Below are positions 6,400 through 14,020 of a stretch of 36,931 bases of DNA, one piece after another. The notes beneath the pieces are model-generated. The model was not told the origin of the DNA and searched no databases. It saw only the letters and a list, made by a program, of their open reading frames with translations. Source of the stretch: Firmicutes bacterium UBA6418 (GTDB lineage: Bacteria > Bacillota > Clostridia > Peptostreptococcales > Anaerovoracaceae); assembly GCA_002439735.1 (NCBI GenBank), contig DJPG01000131.1, positions 1 to 36,931 on the forward strand, written 5' to 3'. A program made the translations under genes and the position numbers. The first letter of the stretch is position 1, and each line of letters starts with the position of its first letter.

Positions 6400-8880
6400 T
6401 TAAGTATTTGCCTCCAGCAGGTCGGAAAGACGCTTTCGTTTGATCCTTGTGTCCCCTTCGATATGGAGCTTGGCGTAGATCTGTTTCACATACTGCTTTA
6501 CGCTGCCCTCGGAAAGAAACAGTTTCTCCGCGACCTCCCGGTTCGACAGCCGCTGCGCCATCAGGCAGACGATCCGGTATTCCCGCTCCGTCAAGGCAGC
6601 AAACGCCTCTGACCGCGCGGCTCCGGTCTGCCTTTGCGCTCGCGCTTCACCCAGCTCCCGGATCCGCGCGATCAGGTCTCCCTGCAGCTGTTCGGATAGG
6701 AGCGGCTGCAGATAACGGTAGTTCTCCACGAAAGGCATCACAAAGCCGTCCGGCTCCGCGTCCGAAAGCGCCTGCGCAAGCCACGCTCTGGCCTCCTCGT
6801 GTTTGCCCAGCATTTCATAAGCTGCGGCTGTCTGGATCCGGACATGCAGCGCCACTAATGCGTAGTGCATTCCGCTGCACACAGCCAGCTGCCCCTCGCT
6901 GCGGCCGATCACCTTGGCGTAAGCGCCCTGTGCGAGGTATACCTGATTTTCGATCATCTCCGTCATCGGTTTGCCCGGCGCGAGAAGATGGATCGCAGAA
7001 AGCCGGTGTTCCGCAAAGATCGGCGGGATCCGATCCGTTTGCCCTGTCAGCGCGTGATAGTAGGCGCTGGTAGCGTTCCAGATATTGATCCAGGCTACAT
7101 TGTGATGCCGCAACAGCGCTGCGTAGCTCTGTTCAAAGGTAGCGCGGGGTTCGATATCCGCGCACAGCGAAAGCCGCCGCGCCAGAAAGTCGCAGCAAAG
7201 CGCCATATTTTCCTGTCCGTTTCCTTCGATCTGCGCGTAAGCGCTTTCCAATTCTATGTGCGCGTCTGTAAACCGGCCTTGCATGAACGCCGCTTCTGCA
7301 TGCATGATCTTTTCCGCGCCCTGTCCGTGGCCGCCGGTGATCTTGTAATAATGCGGCATGCACTCGTCCATTTCAGCAAGCTCGCCGGCAAGTTCGCCCG
7401 GCGCCCCGTAAAACATCATCAGCACCGACGGAGATCCGAACGTCCAACCGCCGCTCTTGTGGATACTGATCGCGGGGCGGGACATCTGACTGCTGGCGCT
7501 GCGGTGCAGACGGCTCATCGCGCTGATATCATTATAGCAGAGAAAACTCTGGATGAGATCACATTCTCCCAGCAGATTGCCGCGCTCCTGCGCGGACAGC
7601 TCCGGATGCTCCGCGATCGAAGCCATCAGCAAGCCCTTCATCTCCATCATCTTCGGGATTTGCCGCCAGTTGAACATGCTGCGCATCAGCACCAGAATCG
7701 CCAGCGGATGCTCTTTTAGTACGGATTCCGGGCATTTGCCGATGCTGTCGAGCACCTTCTGCGGGTTCAGGGAAGAAAGCAGGATGCCGGCGTCCATTTG
7801 AACAATGCGCAGCAGCGCGTCATAATTCCCGCTTTTTCGGTAAGCGGACATCGCATGGAGATATTGCCTCTTGCCCTCGTACCAGAGTCCGAAACGTTCC
7901 CGGTAGTTCTTCTGCTCCGCCGGCGCAAGCGTCAGGAATGTACGCTCCGCGCACGCTTTCATCATGTGGTGAAAACGGTAAGTCACGCCGTCCGGCAGGC
8001 ATTTTACAAACGCGTTCTGTGCGGTCAGCACGGAAAGCAGCTGCTCGGTCTCTTCGTTCTCCGTCACATAGCGCGCCATCTCCACGGTAAATTCATCCGC
8101 AAGCCCCATGACTGCCAGAAATTCCCGCTGTTTTTCCGAAAGTGGGTCGATCATGGCAGCCGTAAACATCGTATAGATATCGGAATTCCGATCCGGCAGC
8201 GTCCCGCTCTCAGAGAGCGTTCGCAGGTTCAGATAGACCGCCGAAAACCAACCCTCGCTGGAATAAAGCAGCGAATCGACTTGCTCGTCCGAAAGCTCCG
8301 TCCCGCACCGATGCGCGTAAACAGCCAGTTCGGTATGGTTCAGCCGCAGCTGTTCGGTTCCGATCTGATAAACCTTGCCGCCCAGCCGGACCGCCTCCGC
8401 GGCCGGCAGGAATCGATCGCGGCTGGCTACGAGCAGATGCACGTTGCCGGGCAAGCGGTTTGCCAGTTTGCAGAGAAATCCGGAAGCGCGGCTGTCTGTC
8501 AGCAGATGAAAGTCATCGATGAAAATATAGCAGGCGGTTTTCCCTTCCAGTTCATGGCAGATCGTATCAATCAGCAATCCGCCGCCTGCGGCATCGCTTG
8601 GACAGACATAATCAACCAAAAAGTCAAACCCTGCCCGCGAAAAAGCGTCCTGCGTACTTTTCCAGAAGATCGCGAGATTATCGGAATACCCGCTGATACG
8701 GATGACCCGCAGCGGTTCTGTTTTTGCGCGTTCCTCCAAGTACCAGTTCACGGCCGTTGTTTTGCCGTAGCCCATCGGCGCCACCACCGTCGTCAACCGG
8801 CAGCGGGAAATCGGTCGCAGACTCTCCTGCAGCCGTTCGGATATGTAAATGGTATTCAAATTCCATTTCGGTTTTGGCAT
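6400..8880 (-). CDS. MalT-type LuxR family transcriptional activator
   Basis: An 826-residue regulator of the LAL class. The N-terminal STAND ATPase has a Walker A APMGYGKTT (residues 34-42) and a Walker B CYIFIDDFHLL (about 115-125). The middle is helical, TPR-like. The C-terminus holds a LuxR helix-turn-helix beginning at ALTEREYRIVCLMAQ with SNREVAEKLFLSEGSVKQYVKQIYAKL, at about residues 755-805. Such proteins bind an inducer, hydrolyse ATP and activate promoters. Length is normal. It is transcribed alone from a TTGCTT-17-TATAAT promoter and ends at a hairpin. Targets and inducer cannot be read from the window; neighbours on both sides are decayed genes. Confidence 0.9.
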   Translation of the reverse strand: MPKPKWNLNTIYISERLQESLRPISRCRLTTVVAPMGYGKTTAVNWYLEERAKTEPLRVIRISGYSDNLAIFWKSTQDAFSRAGFDFLVDYVCPSDAAGGGLLIDTICHELEGKTACYIFIDDFHLLTDSRASGFLCKLANRLPGNVHLLVASRDRFLPAAEAVRLGGKVYQIGTEQLRLNHTELAVYAHRCGTELSDEQVDSLLYSSEGWFSAVYLNLRTLSESGTLPDRNSDIYTMFTAAMIDPLSEKQREFLAVMGLADEFTVEMARYVTENEETEQLLSVLTAQNAFVKCLPDGVTYRFHHMMKACAERTFLTLAPAEQKNYRERFGLWYEGKRQYLHAMSAYRKSGNYDALLRIVQMDAGILLSSLNPQKVLDSIGKCPESVLKEHPLAILVLMRSMFNWRQIPKMMEMKGLLMASIAEHPELSAQERGNLLGECDLIQSFLCYNDISAMSRLHRSASSQMSRPAISIHKSGGWTFGSPSVLMMFYGAPGELAGELAEMDECMPHYYKITGGHGQGAEKIMHAEAAFMQGRFTDAHIELESAYAQIEGNGQENMALCCDFLARRLSLCADIEPRATFEQSYAALLRHHNVAWINIWNATSAYYHALTGQTDRIPPIFAEHRLSAIHLLAPGKPMTEMIENQVYLAQGAYAKVIGRSEGQLAVCSGMHYALVALHVRIQTAAAYEMLGKHEEARAWLAQALSDAEPDGFVMPFVENYRYLQPLLSEQLQGDLIARIRELGEARAQRQTGAARSEAFAALTEREYRIVCLMAQRLSNREVAEKLFLSEGSVKQYVKQIYAKLHIEGDTRIKRKRLSDLLEANT

Positions 8881-8918
8881 GATGCTCTCCTTCGCACGAA
8901 TCCTGTTTTATTGTTTCC

Positions 8919-8947
8919 ATTATATCCAAATATCCGCAGAAAAGCAA
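8919..8947 (-). promoter_or_regulatory. Promoter of the LuxR regulator gene
   Basis: TTGCTT (8942-8947) and TATAAT (8919-8924) lie 17 bases apart on the minus strand, about 38 bases before the ATG at 8880. A GGAGAG ribosome site follows. Confidence 0.65.
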
Positions 8948-8988
8948 GGAAGAAGCGGAAATGGTGTTTTTGCCCATAACGTTTCACC

Positions 8989-9026
8989 AAAGCAAAAAGA
9001 CACGCAAACGAGTGTCTTTTTGCTTT
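8989..9026. terminator. Two-way terminator between regulator and element relic
   Basis: AAAGCAAAAAGACAC (8989-9003) pairs perfectly with GTGTCTTTTTGCTTT (9012-9026), giving a 15-base-pair stem with A and T runs at its base that could stop transcripts from either side. Confidence 0.75.
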
Positions 9027-9115
9027 ATGTATATCGTCCGTTTAGAATGCCTGCTTGACATCCCTGCCTTTTAAACAGGGAGTTGAACTCACATCTCATG
9101 TTTCTCTTGAATAAG

Positions 9116-9367
9116 TTAAAGGATTTTCACTTCCATGTCTCGGAAAAACCGGATCATATCAATATATTCGATTTCATAGTCCTCGCAGATATTTGGAATT
9201 TTTACTCTTTTTTTGCTATTCGGGTCGTAAGTCTCTTCTGTAACGACTACATACTTATGTGCCAAAGCGTGCGCACAAATCCATGAGTCTGCAACCCGTG
9301 CGAATTCTTCCTTTGCTGCATACCGGGGCTCATCTCCTGCGCGGACGTAATTCCCGTCATTTCCATT
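9116..9367 (-). pseudogene. C-terminal fragment of a DUF4411 PIN-like protein
   Basis: The minus strand reads AGDEPRYAAKEEFARVADSW, then ICAHALAHKYVVVTEETYDP and SKKRVKIPNICEDY, ending MEVKIL and a stop. The 'ADSWICAHA', 'VVTEE' and 'KKRVKIPNIC' blocks are the C-terminal signature of DUF4411, a PIN-like family usually found as a toxin-like partner gene. There is no start codon with a ribosome site, and an in-frame TGA lies at the upstream end, so the N-terminal half is lost. It sits directly after the DUF6103 gene within the conjugative-element relic. Confidence 0.65.
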
Positions 9368-9389
9368 TCAATGCCGAATCTCTGGCTTC

Positions 9390-9620
9390 TCAAACAGAAT
9401 CAGTCCTTTGCTTATCCTGTTTCTTTTTTTCTTTTTTCTGCTCGGAAGAAATCCGCTGAGACACAAAGTCTCGAACCGCAGGCGGCACCTGCTTTGCATA
9501 AAGACTGTCAAGGGCTGCGGGCAGCTCTGTTTCCAAGTTCATCCCCTTTTGCAAAAGGTACATCGTTAGCGCCGCATACTTTTCTTCTTCGTATGCGATA
9601 CTGATATTCACTTTCTTCAT
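9390..9620 (-). CDS. DUF6103-type small protein of conjugative elements
   Basis: A 76-residue protein starting MKKVNISIAYEEEKYAALTM and containing LETELPAALDSLYAKQVPPA. This is the pattern of the DUF6103 family, small helical proteins carried by clostridial integrative elements. A charged Lys/Glu tail follows. The ATG overlaps the restored stop of the upstream frameshifted gene (ATGA). The frame is intact. Function in the family is not established; a ribbon-helix-helix-like N-terminus is possible. Its presence helps identify this stretch as element-derived. Confidence 0.65.
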   Translation of the reverse strand: MKKVNISIAYEEEKYAALTMYLLQKGMNLETELPAALDSLYAKQVPPAVRDFVSQRISSEQKKEKKKQDKQRTDSV

Positions 9621-9987
9621 TTGAGGCCTCCCAAAATCATCTCGTTTTCCGCTGCCGGCTCATTCCGCTCGATCGGAAGTTCTTCCTGCGCCTCGACAGT
9701 TGCGCGAACCAGCGGCAGAAAAGCTGCATACCTTGCGTAGCTTGCGCCTCTGCTTCAATGAGAATGGCATCCTCATAACCATCGCCCAGCATCATCAGGC
9801 AGTGCGCGATGCCGTCTTGATCAAGCCCCATCAAATCACGATAGCGAATCAAAAATTCGTACTCCTCCAGAAGATTTTCTTTTAGATATACAAAGTCGCT
9901 TCCGCTTAGCTCTAAGATTTTTTCCACTTTGCACAGCCTCGTGTCAAAACGAGGCTCCTTGCGAAACAGCGTTGTGTTTAGCTCCAT
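9617..9987 (-). pseudogene. Frameshifted DUF6329-like element gene
   Basis: The gene begins at 9987 behind AAAGGAG with MELNTTLFRKEPRFDTRL. It contains YRDLMGLDQDGIAHCLMMLG and DAILIEAE, a pattern I associate with DUF6329-type proteins of conjugative elements. Near 9745 a single-base change shifts the frame. Read one frame over, the expected ending appears: ASYARYAAFLPLVRATVEAQ then ENEMILGGLK and a TGA that overlaps the next gene's ATG. Unshifted, translation would instead run into an Arg-rich tail ending near 9637. A programmed shift is possible, but no slippery run is evident. Confidence 0.65.
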
Positions 9988-10008
9988 AAACTTCTCCTTT
10001 CCTGCTTT

Positions 10009-10037
10009 CAAAAAAGCAAAAAGCACAGGAAGTGCTT
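10009..10037 (-). terminator. Terminator after the peptidase-lipoprotein pair
   Basis: AAGCAC (10021-10026) pairs with GTGCTT (10032-10037), and the minus strand then runs into TTTTTGCTTTTTT. It lies about 60 bases after the stop at 10095. Confidence 0.6.
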
Positions 10038-10094
10038 GATAACTTCTTGTGCCTTTTGCCTAAGTTTCTTATCGTTTTTTTATTTGCTTTATTT

Positions 10095-10808
10095 CTATTT
10101 TTTTGCCTCAAAAACGATATGGCCATCTGTAATTTTCATCGACCACCTGCCTTTATAAACGGTGTCATCTTCCCATTCCCCTGCCAAAGGTTCAAACTGT
10201 ATTTCATCCTGCGTTATTTTCATCTTATAAAGATCCATCGACTCATACATTTTTTGAAACCAATCGAGCGTATAGGAAGAATCCCGCAGCAAATATCTTT
10301 GACCAATTTCTAATGACACACTGCTCCCCTCTAAAAGTTCCTTCGGAGTGCTTGCAAGCGCAATGTCAGGAAACAGAACACTGCCTAAATATTCATCATA
10401 GTCCTTGGTATATAAGGCAACTGCACCATTATAGATTAAAAAAGAGTTTCTTGTTTTGTTGTCAAACGGCTCATCGCGCGCATAAAGTGAAAAGAACGAT
10501 GTTTTGTTCTCCTGATTCACAAGCATATATCCCTTTTGCTCATCCATTTCCATTCTTTTAATATCCAAGCTTTCCCTTATGCGACTCAGGATCTCCGATG
10601 TCTTTAGATCTGTACCAAAATACAGATAGGACGGACCGTACATTTCGTACCCGGAAATCGGTATCTCCAAGCTATATCCATCCGGGAATGATGTATATGA
10701 CATCGTTTCCCTTTTTCCATAGCCCCGCGAGTGTGAATTTTCCCTGATAAACAGAAATATGCCTGCAAGAATGAGCAACAGCAGAATCACGCTTACTATT
10801 TTTTTCAT
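10095..10808 (-). CDS. Membrane-anchored partner of the cysteine peptidase
   Basis: A 237-residue protein with one N-terminal hydrophobic segment (MKKIVSVILLLLILAGIFLF) and an extracytoplasmic remainder; no lipobox cysteine, so an uncleaved anchor or ordinary signal peptide. No family is recognised. The start chosen follows two bases after the peptidase stop, so translation is probably coupled; upstream start codons would lie inside the peptidase gene. The tight pairing suggests an accessory, substrate or inhibitor for the peptidase, as propeptide-like inhibitors accompany C10 peptidases in streptococci; that is inference. Confidence 0.6.
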   Translation of the reverse strand: MKKIVSVILLLLILAGIFLFIRENSHSRGYGKRETMSYTSFPDGYSLEIPISGYEMYGPSYLYFGTDLKTSEILSRIRESLDIKRMEMDEQKGYMLVNQENKTSFFSLYARDEPFDNKTRNSFLIYNGAVALYTKDYDEYLGSVLFPDIALASTPKELLEGSSVSLEIGQRYLLRDSSYTLDWFQKMYESMDLYKMKITQDEIQFEPLAGEWEDDTVYKGRWSMKITDGHIVFEAKK

Positions 10809-10810
10809 AA

Positions 10811-11932
10811 TCAGTAATAGGTGATCGCACATGCTGATGATACAAATGCTGCACTCGCAGGACTTGAGCAGACAACATCTGTATACTGGGAGCCTACCCA
10901 ACCGAAATGGGTATGCAAGTTATTATTTGTATCATATCCATATACAACAATATCGTGATCTACCGTACTGTTATCGGTCTTTCTTGGATCATAAAATCGA
11001 TCCACATAAACAACCGGTATCTGCCGATTTTGTAATTGATATATAATATCCGATACGGACGGCATCCATCCAACCCATGTCGTTACGGAAATTCCTTTAT
11101 CAACCGATAGGTATGTCTTCATGATCTGAGCGATTTGACTTGCATTGGTCGCACTGGAGTAACCTAATCCGCTTACACCTATGTCTTCATACAAATGTCT
11201 TGTAAAGGAATTGTCCTTAAAAGCATTACCCGCACTGTTCAAGAAATCACTATTAATGTAGTTCTTATTTAGACAATAATCATAATATAATAGAACAATC
11301 CCCGAAGCGATATACCCACATATTCCATTGGTATTAGGAGGAACATAATAACCTACCTTATTCTTGTCATTTAAGTTCGTAAAGAAACTTTTATTATTTC
11401 CGATATAGGTTGTCGTTGCTTGAATTGAATTTGGATTGTCCATTCGCATACATGCAGCATTGTCTGTCTTCGTATTTGCTGTAGCAAACACTCTTTGTGC
11501 ATTCTTTGATATATCTTTCGCTGTCAAAACAGCTTCGCTGCTTAGTTCATATCCAAGGATTGTGTGCTTATATTCTTGATTTGGCGCTGCATAGTAATAT
11601 CTTGATGGTCCACAATATCTTAAGTCACCTTCACAGTTATGGTATGGAGATTGTCCTTCGAGCGAATATTCCATGATGATTTGGGTCTCTGTGTTATAAA
11701 TAAGATAGCCTTCCGGTGCACATTCAACCACCGTATATTCATTTCCGTCAAAATCATGAACTTTTTTCACCGATGAAAGTTCTTTTGCACTATCCAGCTG
11801 TGTAATTACATTTACAATTTTTTGATTTGTTTCTACATTGAGATTTTCAAGAAATGTATTCGCATCTGCAAGGGTTGCCGTACTAAAAATCATAAGCATT
11901 ATCAGCAATAATGATGTAAGCTTTCTTAACAT
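10811..11932 (-). CDS. Secreted C10/C39-like cysteine peptidase
   Basis: A 373-residue protein with a signal peptide (residues 1-22), a propeptide-like region (about 25-140) and a papain-fold catalytic domain. The nucleophile lies in TNGICGYIASGIVLLYY (Cys 205), matching the 'N-CGP-A' block of C39/C10-like peptidases but with Tyr for Pro. The catalytic His is in VDHDIVVYGYD (His 326), followed by a HFGW stretch (343-345). So it is probably exported and cleaves peptides outside the cell. It is AT-richer than the housekeeping genes, suggesting arrival with the mobile element. A TTGACA lies upstream but with a poor -10. The frame is intact amid decayed genes. Confidence 0.7.
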   Translation of the reverse strand: MLRKLTSLLLIMLMIFSTATLADANTFLENLNVETNQKIVNVITQLDSAKELSSVKKVHDFDGNEYTVVECAPEGYLIYNTETQIIMEYSLEGQSPYHNCEGDLRYCGPSRYYYAAPNQEYKHTILGYELSSEAVLTAKDISKNAQRVFATANTKTDNAACMRMDNPNSIQATTTYIGNNKSFFTNLNDKNKVGYYVPPNTNGICGYIASGIVLLYYDYCLNKNYINSDFLNSAGNAFKDNSFTRHLYEDIGVSGLGYSSATNASQIAQIMKTYLSVDKGISVTTWVGWMPSVSDIIYQLQNRQIPVVYVDRFYDPRKTDNSTVDHDIVVYGYDTNNNLHTHFGWVGSQYTDVVCSSPASAAFVSSACAITYY

Positions 11933-12034
11933 AACTTCCCCTTCCTTTCTTTCAAAAACCGAAAATGAGTTCTTAGTAGAGCATACTTGTCAAGTTCTTG
12001 CATTTCCTGTTTCATCATATACTAATCAAAACGA

Positions 12035-12087
12035 TAAAAAACGCACGAAGCTAATGTATTAACAAGAAATACTACCTTCGTGCGTTT
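12035..12087 (-). terminator. Terminator of the 27-residue microgene
   Basis: AAACGCACGAAG (12039-12050) and CTTCGTGCGTTT (12076-12087) form a 12-base-pair stem followed on the minus strand by TTTTTT. The second arm overlaps the microgene's stop codon. It could also act as an attenuator for the peptidase gene that starts 103 bases further on. Confidence 0.75.
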
Positions 12088-12169
12088 ATGAAATAAGTTT
12101 TAACTTACGATGCCAAGCGTTGTGGACTTTCCACGGGAGTACCAGTACTCTGCAGTTTCCCTTCTTCAT
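12086..12169 (-). CDS. 27-residue microgene or leader peptide
   Basis: A short frame with an AAAGGAG ribosome site 7 bases before the ATG. The peptide starts MKKGNCRVLVLPWKVHNAWH and is strongly basic (seven Lys/Arg in all) with two tryptophans and one Cys. A TTGACA-17-TATTCT promoter precedes it and a strong terminator begins at its stop codon, so it is a complete transcription unit. It may be an autonomous small protein of the element or a leader peptide controlling the peptidase operon. I do not recognise the family. The coincidence of promoter, ribosome site, frame and terminator is the support. Confidence 0.5.
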   Translation of the reverse strand: MKKGNCRVLVLPWKVHNAWHRKLKLIS

Positions 12170-12208
12170 GGCGACTCCTTTCGTTTATCTGCTTGTGCAC
12201 TTTTTTCC

Positions 12209-12237
12209 AGAATATCACAATAATTTTTCTTTGTCAA
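12209..12237 (-). promoter_or_regulatory. Promoter of the microgene
   Basis: A consensus TTGACA (12232-12237) and TATTCT (12209-12214) are separated by 17 bases on the minus strand. The ATG follows about 40 bases downstream. Confidence 0.7.
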
Positions 12238-12260
12238 TAATTTGGCAAAATATATTCATA

Positions 12261-13503
12261 TTACTCATACCTGATGCCCGGCACTTTCAGCCAGTGCGTC
12301 CATCTCCCTGCAGAAAGTTTTGTCTCCAAAATACCGGCGTGCGTATTGGCAGCTTCGATCACCTTGCCGTCTCCGACATAGATGCCGATATGTCCTTTTT
12401 GCAAAACCGTAATGCCGGGGATCTTTGGCATCGAAGAAATTGTTCCTTTTTCTTTTGCCTTCTCAAACATTCCGTCTGCACCGACATCGGCATGTCCGCC
12501 GCGTCCGTACTCGATTCTTTTCGTTTCCGGATTCAGCCACAGATAACCTTTGATGAGGCCGACGCAGTCTGCCGTGCGTTTTCCAAGGTAATGTTCGCTG
12601 ATGAATTTCTTTTCCGCGCCGATTTCGGCAGGGTACTGCCTTAGCTTCTGCTGAAAGGTTCTTGCTGTCAGGACTTCGCCGTAAGTTCCCCAGACATAGC
12701 CCCAGCCGACCGTTTTGCGCGTTTTGCAAAGAGCGCAAGGTCATGCGCATTTTTCGTCTTTGGGTTTTCATAGCCGCTGAGGTTGCTAACATCCGCGCTT
12801 GCAGCGCTGAGAAGTGCCTTCAGGGCATCGTCCGAAACCGAAATGCCGAATACCTTTCGGATTTCTTCAACCAGCGCATCCATATATTCTTTTGCGTTGA
12901 TCTGCCCGGCATGAAACAGGAACTGATGGGTCGGAATCGAAAAGAGCGGCTTGGTGTATTCCTTGACCGCAGGAATGAGAAAGTCCTCGACATTTTGACT
13001 GGCAATCGCAATCGAGGAATCTTTTTTTCGGTCACGCTTCATGCCGTTTCGGATATACTCAATCGCTGTCATGTTTGATAAAAACAGATAGAGCTCATCG
13101 ATCGCGGCCAGCGTGTTTCCTCTGGATAGTAAGAGATTGGACATATATGATAAAATGTTAAACAGCATCGCGTCCTTCAGCTTCTTGTTCGTATCCATCA
13201 GACCTTTTACGCCAAAGCACAAAAAGTCATCGGCTTTGATGTTTGTATGGCTGTTAAAGAAGCAGCTTTCCGCACCCACGCACATCGAGTGAAGGCCAAG
13301 GCAGACCCGCTGCAGGGTTTCCTCGGTATAGATTTCCTTTTTCGATGCATCGTAGTTTTCATAGGCTTCCTCTGGTCCTATGTCAAGATGATGATGAGCG
13401 GGGCATACTCGGTATCGTGTATCTCGCTGCTCAGCAGCCCCTTCACCACCAGTCGCACGCCTTCCATATCGGTGCCTGCCTTTTGCTTTTCTTTTTCTAT
13501 CAT
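12261..13503 (-). pseudogene. Fused VirB4 and NlpC/P60 conjugation-gene remnants
   Basis: From an ATG at 13503 (AGGTGAGA before it) about 41 codons run into a stop near 13390. In the next frame comes DIGPEEAYENYDASKKEIYT, then VirB4-type ATPase sequence: FFNSHTNIKADDFLCFGVKG, AIDELYLFLSNMTAIEYIRN, SIAIASQNVEDFLIP and PLFSIPTHQFLFHAGQIN. The Walker A region is absent. About residue DALVEEIRK it passes into another protein whose end, after a one-base loss in an A run near 12710, reads VGWGYVWGTYGEV, TADCVGLIKGYLW (P60 Cys) and QKGHIGIYVGDGKV (P60 His), ending at 12261. Deletions have welded a mating-pore ATPase to a cell-wall hydrolase. Confidence 0.7.
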
Positions 13504-13572
13504 GTTCTCACCTGCTTTCTCTGTCGTTTGCTTGCTGCTCCGTTTTTACATTTTTACATCTGTAAAATGGCA

Positions 13573-13609
13573 TAAAAAAAACAGATAAAAATGTTACTTT
13601 TCTATCTGC
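13573..13609 (-). terminator. Terminator upstream of the VirB4 remnant
   Basis: CAGATA plus an A-rich arm pairs with a T-rich arm plus TATCTG, followed by eight T on the minus strand. The transcript it served is unclear; it may belong to a lost element gene. Confidence 0.6.
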
Positions 13610-13758
13610 TTCTTCTCAAAAATATTTACTTTTTTCACTCGGTTTTCTTTCCGCTTCTCGCCCGCCCCGATTTCGTGGGGGTTCAAATCTCGAAATTTGC
13701 AAGAAAACCCGTTTTGCATCCCTAAGTCGGTACAATGATTTACGCGCTTTTTTGCTGT

Positions 13759-13794
13759 CAAAAAACGCTGAAACCCAGTCATAGACTGGGCTTC
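13759..13794 (-). terminator. Terminator of tRNA-Leu
   Basis: GAAGCCCAGTC pairs with GACTGGGTTTC (13770-13780 and 13784-13794, one G-U pair, three-base loop), followed by AGCGTTTTTT on the minus strand. It lies about 32 bases after the tRNA CCA end. Confidence 0.8.
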
Positions 13795-13825
13795 ACAACT
13801 ATGCATCCTAAATGGACGCATTACT

Positions 13826-13908
13826 TGGTGCGGTCAAAGGGATTCGAACCCCCATGGTCTCCCACACGGACCTGAACCGTGCGCGTCTGCCAATTCCGCC
13901 ATGACCGC
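13826..13908 (-). tRNA. tRNA-Leu, anticodon CAG
   Basis: The minus strand gives an 83-base class II tRNA: acceptor GCGGTCA pairing with TGACCGC, D-arm with AATTGGCAGACG, anticodon stem CACGG/CCGTG around loop TTCAGGT (anticodon CAG), a variable arm TGG-GAGA-CCA, T-arm GGGGGTTCGAATCCC, discriminator A and an encoded CCA. It decodes CUG. The 3' end points toward the conjugative-element relic, the usual arrangement for a tRNA attachment site. Confidence 0.95.
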
Positions 13909-13945
13909 ATATGTGATTGTTCCGTTCCTCAGCGGAACAATCATA

Positions 13946-13974
13946 ATTATACAACAGATCCTTCGAAAATGCAA
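13946..13974 (-). promoter_or_regulatory. Promoter of tRNA-Leu
   Basis: TTGCAT (13969-13974) and TATAAT (13946-13951) are 17 bases apart. Between the start point and the tRNA lies an 11-base-pair hairpin (13914-13943, TGATTGTTCCG/CGGAACAATCA), part of the 5' leader that is trimmed off. Confidence 0.65.
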
Positions 13975-14020
13975 CAAAAACTTTGCAAGATTTTTAAGTA
14001 TTTTAAGTTTTCTGCGGTTT

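Larger units (their letters stand above)
13504..13825. other. Gap between element relic and tRNA-Leu
   Basis: This stretch holds no convincing gene. It contains two terminators and A/T-rich sequence. A 75-codon minus-strand frame (13594-13821) spans most of it but overlaps both terminators and lacks a ribosome site. Elements that use tRNA-Leu usually leave their attachment sequence here; I could not find a copy of the tRNA 3' end at the far side of the relic. Confidence 0.5.

Noticed and set aside
9083..9286. A 67-codon plus-strand frame
   Set aside because: It lies opposite the DUF4411 fragment, whose sequence is clearly recognisable on the minus strand.
13670..13710. GGGGGTTCAAATCTCGAAA as a second tRNA or attachment repeat
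   Set aside because: Resembles a T-arm, but no acceptor or anticodon arms can be formed around it and it does not match the tRNA-Leu 3' end.
13594..13821. A 75-codon minus-strand frame beside tRNA-Leu
   Set aside because: It overlaps two terminators, has no ribosome site and its composition does not look like protein; treated as gap sequence.
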